NCBI RefSeq assembly: GCF_028618695.1
Contig: NZ_JAQIVI010000529.1
Span: forward strand, 1-7,770
DNA: 7,770 nucleotides
Direction of reading: 5' to 3'
From: Natrinema soli
GTDB taxonomy: Archaea > Halobacteriota > Halobacteria > Halobacteriales > Natrialbaceae
The translations under genes and the position numbers were made by a program. The notes under the pieces are model-generated. The model was not told the DNA's origin. It ran no database searches and saw nothing but the letters and a program-made list of their open reading frames with translations. Positions 1-7,770 of the stretch are shown piece after piece. The stretch's first letter is position 1, and the number at the start of each line of letters is the position of its first letter.

Positions 1-333
1 GAGCGACCCGATCGCGACCGAGTGGTCGCCGCCCAGGATGAGGGGGAACTCGCCGTCGGCGAGCGTCGAGGCGACTCGATCGCCCACGCGCGAACAGACG
101 TCCTCGACCTCCCGGAGGAATTTCGCGTTTCCCCGACTGGGCTGGTCGGCGTCCGGATCGCGCTCCTCGGCGCGCGGCATCGAGAGGTCGCCGTCGTCGA
201 TCGGTTCGACGCCCGCTCGCTCGAGGCCGTCGGCCAAGTCCGCGTATCGGATCGCCGAGGGACCCATATCGACACCGCGGCGGTTCGCCCCGTAGTCCAT
301 CGGTGCGCCGATGATTCTGACGGTTCGTCCCAT
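1..333 (-). CDS. rocF: Arginase, N-terminal 111 residues (3' end outside window)
   Basis: This gene very likely encodes arginase, which hydrolyses L-arginine to ornithine and urea in the cytoplasm using a binuclear Mn(II) centre. Seen: translation from the ATG at 333 to the window edge gives an open frame. It starts MGRTVRIIGAPMDYG, has the arginase-type block GVDMGPSAIRYA at residues 20-31, and has GGDHS at 101-105. His104 in that motif is the first Mn ligand in the ureohydrolase family. The remaining ligands (the DAHxD and SxDxDxxDP motifs) lie beyond the window. The spacing and the RRGVDMGPSAIR block resemble bacillary arginase more than agmatinase, but agmatinase or formimidoylglutamase cannot be fully excluded from the N-terminus alone. 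The gene is divergent from the metal-dependent repressor that starts at 492. I see no convincing TATA box at the usual distance from this start. Confidence 0.88.
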   Translation of the reverse strand, partial: MGRTVRIIGAPMDYGANRRGVDMGPSAIRYADLADGLERAGVEPIDDGDLSMPRAEERDPDADQPSRGNAKFLREVEDVCSRVGDRVASTLADGEFPLILGGDHSVAIGSL

Positions 334-382
334 ACGGGCGCTACGCCATCGATGGGTTTGGTCGTGGCGATGTCGACGGTAG

Positions 383-397
383 GTGTCGTAACGATAC
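383..397. promoter_or_regulatory. Odd-length imperfect inverted repeat in the arginase/repressor intergenic region
   Basis: GTGTCGT-A-ACGATAC has 7-bp arms around a central A with one mismatched pair. It lies 50-64 bp upstream of the arginase start, in the 158-bp divergent spacer. The position suits an operator or activator site for the leftward gene, but the repeat is short and of ordinary composition for this genome, so it may be chance. No known regulator motif is recognised in it. Confidence 0.25.
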
Positions 398-458
398 AGT
401 CGACGAGTTTTGCGGTGGTTCGCCGGGAGCGACGGTCCGGCTCACCGCTGGCGACAGC

Positions 459-464
459 TTTAGG
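459..464 (+). promoter_or_regulatory. Probable TATA box of the DtxR-family repressor gene
   Basis: The sequence TTTAGG lies about 30 bp upstream of the repressor start codon, in a stretch less GC-rich than its surroundings. An archaeal TATA box centred about 27 bp before the transcription start would place the start near 487-489. That gives a leader of only a few bases, the usual haloarchaeal arrangement. The palindrome at 466-479 lies between this box and the inferred start, so a repressor bound there would block the polymerase or the general factors. Confidence 0.5.
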
Positions 465-465
465 G

Positions 466-479
466 TTAGACGCGTCTAA
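466..479. promoter_or_regulatory. Perfect 14-bp palindrome, candidate DtxR/SirR-type operator
   Basis: TTAGACGCGTCTAA is a perfect 14-bp palindrome. Beyond one mismatched pair, the flanking GG on the left and CC on the right also match. The half-site TTAG plus the upstream TTTAGGG resembles the TTAGGTTAG half-sites of DtxR/IdeR operators. The palindrome ends 12 bp before the first possible start codon of a DtxR-family gene, so it is best read as the autoregulatory operator of that gene. The palindrome itself is seen; the identity of the bound protein is inferred. Confidence 0.65.
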
Positions 480-491
480 TCCCGGCACAGC

Positions 492-1178
492 ATGATGCTG
501 AGCGACGTGATGGAAGACTACCTCAAAGCGATCTACCAGCTCCAGCGCGAGACGGACGATCGGATCAAGACCTCCGAGATCGCGTCCGAGCTGGATGTCA
601 CGTCGCCGACGGTCACGAGCATGCTCGATAAACTCGAGGCGCGCGAACTCGTCGACCGCGAGAAGTACCGCGGGGTAACCCTGACTGACGAGGGCGAAAC
701 CGTCGCACTCGAGGTCGTCCGCCACCACCGGCTGCTCGAGGCCTACCTCACGGAACACCTCGATTACGACTGGTCGGAAGTCCACGCGGAAGCCGATCGA
801 CTCGAACATCACATCAGCGAGAACTTCGAGGCCCGCGTCGCCGATGCCCTCGGTGAGCCGACGGTCGACCCCCACGGATCGCCGATCCCCGGCGCGGACC
901 TCGAGCCGCCGGAACGACCCGACGGCGAGGCCATCACCGAGTTCGAGGCGGGGACCGTCGTGACCGTCGCCGAGGTCGCCGACCAGGATCCAGACGTGTT
1001 GTCGTATCTCGCTGACAACGGCGTCCAACCGGGTGTCGAACTGGAAATTCTCGAGATCGCACCGTTCGGGATGGTGACGGCTCGCTCGAGCGAAGCGGAC
1101 GAGCCGGTCTCGCTCCCCGAGTCCGTCGCCCATCACGTTCGAGTTGCGACGCCCGCGGAGCCCACACCGTCGTCGTAG
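492..1178 (+). CDS. DtxR/MntR-family metal-dependent transcriptional repressor (SirR/Idr-like)
   Basis: This 228-residue cytoplasmic DNA-binding protein is expected to bind operators when loaded with Mn(II) or Fe(II) and to repress metal uptake genes. Seen: a winged helix at about residues 3-66, with recognition-helix region TSPTVTSMLDKL and wing EKYRGVTLT; a metal-binding and dimerisation domain at about 70-140; and an SH3-like/FeoA-type C-terminal domain at about 148-219. Residues matching known DtxR/MntR metal ligands are Asp9 (DtxR Met10, MntR Asp8), His79, Glu83, His98, Asp102 (DtxR Cys102, MntR Glu99), Glu105 and His106. Asp9 with Asp102 leans towards Mn(II) selectivity, but MntR Glu11 is Lys12 here, so Mn versus Fe is not settled. 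Two ATGs stand in tandem (492 and 495). The second gives an MLSxVMEDYL N-terminus that I recall from haloarchaeal SirR proteins and may be the real start. The gene is preceded by the TATA-like box at 459 and the palindrome at 466-479. It is monocistronic as far as can be seen. Confidence 0.92.
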   Translation: MMLSDVMEDYLKAIYQLQRETDDRIKTSEIASELDVTSPTVTSMLDKLEARELVDREKYRGVTLTDEGETVALEVVRHHRLLEAYLTEHLDYDWSEVHAEADRLEHHISENFEARVADALGEPTVDPHGSPIPGADLEPPERPDGEAITEFEAGTVVTVAEVADQDPDVLSYLADNGVQPGVELEILEIAPFGMVTARSSEADEPVSLPESVAHHVRVATPAEPTPSS

Positions 1179-1327
1179 GTGACGGGAATCACTCGAGCGG
1201 TTCGGTCAGTGCGGGGCGGTTCCAATCCAACGGATGCGAATTGCTGTGGAACGAACGAACCGAAACTTCTTCGCAGCGCCGGTTCAACCGTCATAATACT
1301 GCCAAAACGCTCGGCTCACCCGCCGGG

Positions 1328-1333
1328 TTTAAG
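1328..1333 (+). promoter_or_regulatory. TATA box of the winged-helix regulator gene (leaderless promoter)
   Basis: TTTAAG is centred about 27 bp upstream of the ATG at 1358 and follows a GC-rich stretch. The 30 bp between box and start are AT-rich against a high-GC background. This spacing puts the transcription start at or within one or two bases of the A of the ATG, a typical leaderless haloarchaeal promoter. It also supports choosing 1358 over the in-frame upstream extension. The rest of the 1179-1357 spacer shows no RNA gene or strong hairpin. Confidence 0.7.
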
Positions 1334-1357
1334 GAATCCAAATACGAATATATCACT

Positions 1358-1891
1358 ATGTCATCCATCGAACTCACCCCCAGCCAGAAGAAAATCCTCC
1401 GCGCACTGACGAATCTCCACAAGGAGGTCGAAGACGCTATCAAAGGGGAGGACATCGCCGAACAGGTCGACCGCAATCCGGGGACGATCCGTAACCAGAT
1501 GCAGAGTCTCAAAGCCCTGCAACTGGTAGAGGGCGTACCGGGGCCGAAAGGCGGCTACAAACCGACGGCCGCCGCCTACGAGGCGCTCGAGATCCAGCAG
1601 ATGGACGAGCCCGCAGCGGTCCCGATGCAACACGAGGGTGAACCCGTCGACGACACCATCATCGAGGAGATCGATCTCTCGAGCGTCCACCATCCGGAAC
1701 TCTGCCGCGCGGAGATTCACATCCAGGGAACCCTCAGCGACATTCACGAGAACGACTCCGTCACCGTCGGCCCGACGCCGCTTTCGAAACTGGTCATCGA
1801 AGGCACGGTCGACGGGAAAGACGATACGAACAATATCCTCATCCTGCGCATCGACGACATGGTCGCGCCCGCCGAAGAACCGACACACTGA
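1358..1891 (+). CDS. Winged-helix DNA-binding regulator with a conserved-looking but unassigned C-terminal domain
   Basis: This gene encodes a 177-residue acidic soluble protein, likely a haloarchaeal transcription factor of the type usually labelled Rrf2- or TrmB-like. Seen: the N-terminal winged helix covers about residues 7-70. It has a helix-turn-helix EDIAEQVDRNPGTIRNQM, a recognition helix followed by LKALQLVEGV, and a wing rich in Gly and Pro (PGPKGGYKPT). A linker of about 30 residues leads to a second domain at about 105-168, apparently beta-rich, with HHPELC at 111-116 and a basic-acidic stretch EGTVDGKDDTNN at 148-159. The His-His-x3-Cys cluster could bind a metal or sense redox state, but that is inference. 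There are no membrane segments. An open frame continues upstream to a TTG at 1241. I chose the ATG at 1358 because of the leaderless promoter spacing and because the upstream extension reads like non-coding sequence. Its targets are unknown. It converges on gyrA with a 118-bp gap. Confidence 0.85.
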   Translation: MSSIELTPSQKKILRALTNLHKEVEDAIKGEDIAEQVDRNPGTIRNQMQSLKALQLVEGVPGPKGGYKPTAAAYEALEIQQMDEPAAVPMQHEGEPVDDTIIEEIDLSSVHHPELCRAEIHIQGTLSDIHENDSVTVGPTPLSKLVIEGTVDGKDDTNNILILRIDDMVAPAEEPTH

Positions 1892-1928
1892 ACGGGCGGT
1901 CGGCCGCGTTCACCACGCTTCTCCTCTG

Positions 1929-1946
1929 AGCGCCTGCGCTGGCGTT
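1929..1946. terminator. Weak hairpin in the convergent gap between the regulator gene and gyrA
   Basis: AGCGCC and GGCGTT can pair (six pairs, one of them a G-T wobble) around a six-base loop. The hairpin sits near the middle of the 118-bp gap where the two converging transcripts must end. On the minus strand, four consecutive T residues (1966-1963) lie before the hairpin as seen from gyrA. Archaeal termination depends mainly on U-rich tracts, and none here is strong, so this is a low-confidence candidate. Confidence 0.25.
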
Positions 1947-2009
1947 CGACAGTTACGACGCGAAAATGAGCAGGAATCAGCGTCGGTAGCGCAATGGGAC
2001 CTCGAGCGG

Positions 2010-4499
2010 TCAGTTCGGGTCGTCGACTGCGTCGTCCGCGGCGGCGACCGCCGACGCCGGAATCACGTCGACGCTCGCGACCGCGTCGCCGTCCTCGACT
2101 TCCATCACGATCACGCCCATCGTGTTCCGGCCGACGGTCGAGATTTCGTCGACCCGCGTCCGGACGATCTGGCCGCGCTCGCTCATCATCACGAGCTGGT
2201 CGTCCGCATCGACAGCCTTGACGGCCGTCACGGGACCGTTTCGTTCGCCCGTCTTGATGTCGATCAGCCCCTTGCCGTACCGTGACTGGGTGCGGTACTC
2301 GGAGAGCAGCGTTCGTTTGCCGTAACCGTTCTCCGTGACCGTCAGCAACGCCTGTTCATCGCCTTCGTCCGTCGCGACCAGTCCCGCCACGGCGTCGTCG
2401 TCCTGGAGTTTGATGCCGTTGACGCCGCGGGCGTTCCGGCCCATCGCGCGGACCTCGCCCTCGTCGAAGCGGATCGTCATGCCGCCCTCGGTCGCGATGA
2501 CGAGGTCCTGGGAGCCGTCCGTCACGTCAACGTCGACCAGTTCGTCGCCCTCCTCGAGGTCGGCCGCGATGATTCCCGTCGAGAGGATGTTGTCGAACTC
2601 CTCGCCGGCGGTGCGCTTGACGTAGCCGTGTCGGGTGACCATCGTTACGAACTCGTCGTCGCCGAAGGCGTCGGTGTCGACGATGGCCGTGATCTCCTCG
2701 CCGGGATCGAGATCGAGGATGTTGATCGCCGATTTCCCGCGCGCGGTCCGGCCCATCTCCGGAATCTCGTAGGTCTTGAGCCGGTAGACTTCGCCCTGAT
2801 TCGTAAAGCAGAGCAGGTAGTCGTGGGTGTTAGCCCGGAAGACCGTCGTGACGCGGTCGTCTTCCTTGACGTCCGCGCCGATGATCCCTTTGCCGCCCCG
2901 ACCCTGGGGGTCGAAGCCGTCGATCGGCATCCGCTTGACGTAGTCGTCTTCCGTCATCACGACGAAGACCTCCTCCTCGGGGATGAGGTCCTCGTGGGTG
3001 ACCGTCCCCTGATCCTCGACGATCGAGGTTCGGCGGTCGTCGGCGTACTCGTCTTTGATCTCGCGGAGTTCGTCTTTGATGACGGAGAGCAGTTCGGACT
3101 CGCTCTCGAGGATCGCGGTCAGGCGCTCGATTTCGACCTGCACGTCCTCGTACTCGGCTTCGATCTCGGCGGCCTCCATCGAGGTGAGACTGCCGAGTTG
3201 CATCCGGACGATGTGGGTGGCCTGCTCCTCGGAGAAGTCGTAGGCCTCCCGCAGTGCCGCTTTCGCGGCCGACCGGTCCTCGCTGTTCCGGATCAGTTCG
3301 ACGACGTCCTCGGCGTTTTCGACGGCCGTCATTCGGCCCTTGAGGATGTGTGCTCGCTCCTCGGCCTCCTGGAGGTCGTACTCGCTGCGCCGCCGGACGA
3401 CCTCGCGTCGGTGGGAGATGTACTCCGCTAAGGTTTCCTTGAGCGAGAGCACGCGGGGCTGGCCGTCGACCAGTGCGAGGTTGATGACGCCGAAGGTCCG
3501 CTCGAGGTGGTTCTCGAGCAGTTTGTTCTCCACGACCTCCGCGTTCGCGCCGCGTTTGAGTTCGACGACGACGCGGACGCCGTTGCGGTCGGACTCGTCG
3601 CGCAGGTCGGAGATGCCCTCGATCTCGCCCTCGTTGACGTCCTCGGCGATGCGCTCGACGAGGCGGGCCTTGTTGGCCTGGAAGGGGAGTTCGGTGATGA
3701 CGATCCGCTCGCGGTCCGACTTCCACTCCTCGACTTCGAACTCGGCGCGAACCCGGATTCGACCGCGGCCGGTCTTGTAGGCCGAGTAGATGGCGTCCCG
3801 GCCGACGATGTTCGCGCCCGTCGGGAAGTCCGGCCCCTTCACGTGGGTCATCAGGTCGTCGACGGTCGCGTCGGGGTTGTCGATCAACTCGATCGTCGCG
3901 TCGATGATCTCTCCCAGATTGTGCGGCGGGATGTTCGTCGACATCCCGACCGCGATCCCGGAGGAGCCGTTCACGAGGAGGTTCGGGAACGCCGCCGGCA
4001 ACACGTCGGGCTCTTGCAGGCGGTCGTCGTAGTTCGACGAGAAGTCGACCGTGTCCTTGTCGATGTCCTCGAGCAGTTCCTCGGCGAGCGGGGCCATCCG
4101 CGCCTCGGTGTATCGCGGCGCGGCGGCGGGGTCGCCGTCCATCGAGCCGAAGTTCCCCTGGCCGTCGACCAGCGGATAGCGCATCGAGAAGTCCTGGGCT
4201 AACCGGACCAAGGTGTCGTAGATCGCGCTGTCGCCGTGGGGGTGGTAGTCACCCATCGTCTCTCCGACGATCGAGGAGGACTTGCGGTGGCTGCTCCCGG
4301 AGGAGACGCCCATCTCGTGCATCGCGTAGAGGATGCGCCGGTGGACGGGCTTGAGCCCGTCGCGGACGTCGGGGAGGGCGCGACCGGCGATGACGCTCAT
4401 CGCGTAGTCGATGTAACTCTGCTCCATCTCGTTTTCGATACGGACGTTTTCGACTGACCGTGCCTCGACGTCCGTCGGATCGGGTACGTCTGAACTCAT
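2010..4499 (-). CDS. gyrA: DNA gyrase subunit A
   Basis: This 829-residue subunit cuts, passes and reseals DNA in the A2B2 gyrase that introduces negative supercoils at the expense of ATP. Seen: a winged-helix/tower breakage-reunion domain at about residues 25-500, with the catalytic Tyr130 in [12 protein letters not shown]. The quinolone-resistance region [11 protein letters not shown] has Ser91 and Asp95 at the positions of E. coli Ser83 and Asp87, so it is wild type. A coiled-coil and gate region rich in Glu lies at about 360-480. The C-terminal beta-pinwheel DNA-wrapping domain covers about 507-815, with the GyrA-box at 532-538 reading QGRGGKG. This differs from the E. coli QRRGGKG at its second position. 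The start [15 protein letters not shown] and the first conserved block [16 protein letters not shown] fit the family. Length is normal and no intein interrupts the catalytic region. It is the second gene of a gyrB-gyrA operon, 23 bp after gyrB. No clear Shine-Dalgarno sequence stands before it. Haloarchaeal gyrase is generally regarded as an ancient acquisition from bacteria. Confidence 0.98.
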   Translation of the reverse strand: MSSDVPDPTDVEARSVENVRIENEMEQSYIDYAMSVIAGRALPDVRDGLKPVHRRILYAMHEMGVSSGSSHRKSSSIVGETMGDYHPHGDSAIYDTLVRLAQDFSMRYPLVDGQGNFGSMDGDPAAAPRYTEARMAPLAEELLEDIDKDTVDFSSNYDDRLQEPDVLPAAFPNLLVNGSSGIAVGMSTNIPPHNLGEIIDATIELIDNPDATVDDLMTHVKGPDFPTGANIVGRDAIYSAYKTGRGRIRVRAEFEVEEWKSDRERIVITELPFQANKARLVERIAEDVNEGEIEGISDLRDESDRNGVRVVVELKRGANAEVVENKLLENHLERTFGVINLALVDGQPRVLSLKETLAEYISHRREVVRRRSEYDLQEAEERAHILKGRMTAVENAEDVVELIRNSEDRSAAKAALREAYDFSEEQATHIVRMQLGSLTSMEAAEIEAEYEDVQVEIERLTAILESESELLSVIKDELREIKDEYADDRRTSIVEDQGTVTHEDLIPEEEVFVVMTEDDYVKRMPIDGFDPQGRGGKGIIGADVKEDDRVTTVFRANTHDYLLCFTNQGEVYRLKTYEIPEMGRTARGKSAINILDLDPGEEITAIVDTDAFGDDEFVTMVTRHGYVKRTAGEEFDNILSTGIIAADLEEGDELVDVDVTDGSQDLVIATEGGMTIRFDEGEVRAMGRNARGVNGIKLQDDDAVAGLVATDEGDEQALLTVTENGYGKRTLLSEYRTQSRYGKGLIDIKTGERNGPVTAVKAVDADDQLVMMSERGQIVRTRVDEISTVGRNTMGVIVMEVEDGDAVASVDVIPASAVAAADDAVDDPN

Positions 4500-4522
4500 G
4501 TGGTTACGTCAAATCGTCTCTC

Positions 4523-7273
<2,751 letters not shown>

Positions 7274-7281
<8 letters not shown>

Positions 7282-7770
7282 CGGTCTCCTCCTCCTCCGT
7301 CTCGTCGATCTCCGCGAGGATCGACTCGAGGTGGTCGGTTTCGACCGAGTGGAACGACTCGTCCTCGGTCGTGATCGTTGCGACGTCGACGTCTTCGGCG
7401 TCGACGACCCCGTCTTCGGGTTCGCTGAGCGCGCTCAGTGCGACTTCGATGCCGCCGTCGACGTCGAGATCCTCGCGGTAGTGCTCCTCGAGATGGCCCT
7501 GAATGGTGTCGCGCTCGCCACCGATGGCCGCCGCCTTCCACTCGTAGTCCGTCCCCGAGGGGTCGGTCTCGAACAGTTTCGGCTCGCCGGCGTCGATTCC
7601 GCCGACGAGGAGGGCGACGCCGAACGGACGCGCACCGCCCGTCTGGGTGTACTCCTGAATGTGATCCGTGACCGCTCGCGTCAGCGTCTCGACGCCGATC
7701 TGCTGCCCGTACCGGAGCTGTTCGCCCTGCGCGCGGCGACGCGCGAGATCGACGAGCTGGCGCGCGTCGG
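7274..7770 (-). CDS. psmA: Proteasome subunit alpha, C-terminal 164 residues (5' end outside window)
   Basis: The frame ending at the TAA at 7276-7274 stays open to the window edge and translates as the C-terminal two thirds of an archaeal proteasome alpha subunit. Alpha subunits form the outer heptameric rings that gate the 20S core and dock the PAN/Cdc48-type ATPases. Seen, from the first complete codon: DARQLVDLARRRAQGEQLRYG, then IGVETLTRAVTDHIQEYTQ, then GGARPFGVALLVGGID. These are followed by the family block LFETDPSGTDYEWKAAAIGG and the helix beginning GHLEEHYREDL. The protein ends in a very acidic tail, EIDETEEEETDE. The N-terminal gate and the YDRGITIFSPDGRLYQVEYA-type segment are not in the window. 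The tail codons overlap the psmB start (GATGAATAA: psmB ATG inside the psmA Asp-Glu-stop). The two genes are evidently co-transcribed. Confidence 0.96.
7286..7298 (-). promoter_or_regulatory. Shine-Dalgarno sequence of psmB embedded in the psmA poly-Glu codons
   Basis: On the minus strand the run GGAGGAGGAGGAG ends 4 bases before the psmB ATG. One GGAGG copy has a 6-base spacing to the start, a good match to the CCUCC at the 3' end of archaeal 16S rRNA. The same bases encode the EEEE of the acidic psmA tail. gyrB and gyrA have no comparable site. This supports reinitiation or coupled translation of psmB after psmA. Confidence 0.7.

Noticed and set aside
22..495. Plus-strand frame of 157 codons opposite arginase and across the divergent spacer
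   Set aside because: It lies antisense to a clear arginase N-terminus and runs through the repressor promoter and operator.
1218..1228. GGTTCCAATCC, resembling a tRNA T-loop
   Set aside because: The flanks cannot form the T-stem, no anticodon arm or acceptor stem is seen nearby, and the invariant purine is replaced by C.
1198..1262. CGGTTCG and CGAACCG inverted repeat spanning about 50 bp after the repressor gene
   Set aside because: Seven-base arms with a very long loop and no T-tract do not support a terminator or structured RNA.
1241..1357. Upstream in-frame extension of the winged-helix gene from a TTG
   Set aside because: It spans the TATA box at 1328-1333, and the leaderless spacing points to the ATG at 1358.
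2628..4202. Long plus-strand frames (2628-3431 and 3507-4202) opposite gyrA
   Set aside because: They are shadows of gyrA codon bias, with no promoter and no family resemblance.

Overview
The window reads as haloarchaeal chromosomal DNA, probably from the Natrialba/Haloterrigena/Halorubrum-type class (genus not determinable by eye). The evidence is high GC, strongly acidic predicted proteins rich in Asp and Glu, leaderless or nearly leaderless starts preceded by archaeal TATA boxes, and a gene set of bacterial-type gyrase plus an archaeal 20S proteasome. It is almost fully coding core genome. I see no mobile element, tRNA, rRNA, CRISPR array or phage gene.

Layout, left to right. (1) The 5' part of an arginase gene runs leftward out of the window (1-333, minus). 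(2) A 158-bp divergent intergenic region follows, with a perfect 14-bp palindrome just before the next start. (3) A DtxR/MntR-family metal-dependent repressor of SirR/Idr type lies at 492-1178, plus. (4) A 179-bp spacer ends in a clear leaderless promoter. (5) A small winged-helix regulator with a C-terminal domain I do not recognise lies at 1358-1891, plus. (6) A 118-bp convergent gap follows. (7) gyrA (2010-4499, minus) and gyrB (4523-6454, minus) form a gyrB-gyrA operon with a 23-bp gap and a visible promoter in front of gyrB. (8) psmB (6565-7281, minus) and psmA (7274-beyond 7770, minus; 5' end outside the window) form a proteasome alpha-beta operon with overlapping ends.

How they work together. 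GyrB supplies the ATPase and TOPRIM parts and GyrA the DNA cleavage and wrapping parts of one A2B2 enzyme that introduces negative supercoils. PsmA and PsmB supply the outer and inner rings of the 20S proteasome. The metal-dependent repressor sits back-to-back with a Mn-dependent enzyme, and its own promoter carries a DtxR-like palindrome, so autoregulation is likely.

The best observation is a 16-bp perfectly alternating purine-pyrimidine tract directly upstream of the gyrB TATA box. It has the character of the supercoiling-sensitive RY box known from the Halobacterium bop promoter, so gyrase may sense its own product at its own promoter. I found no obviously new multi-gene system here.
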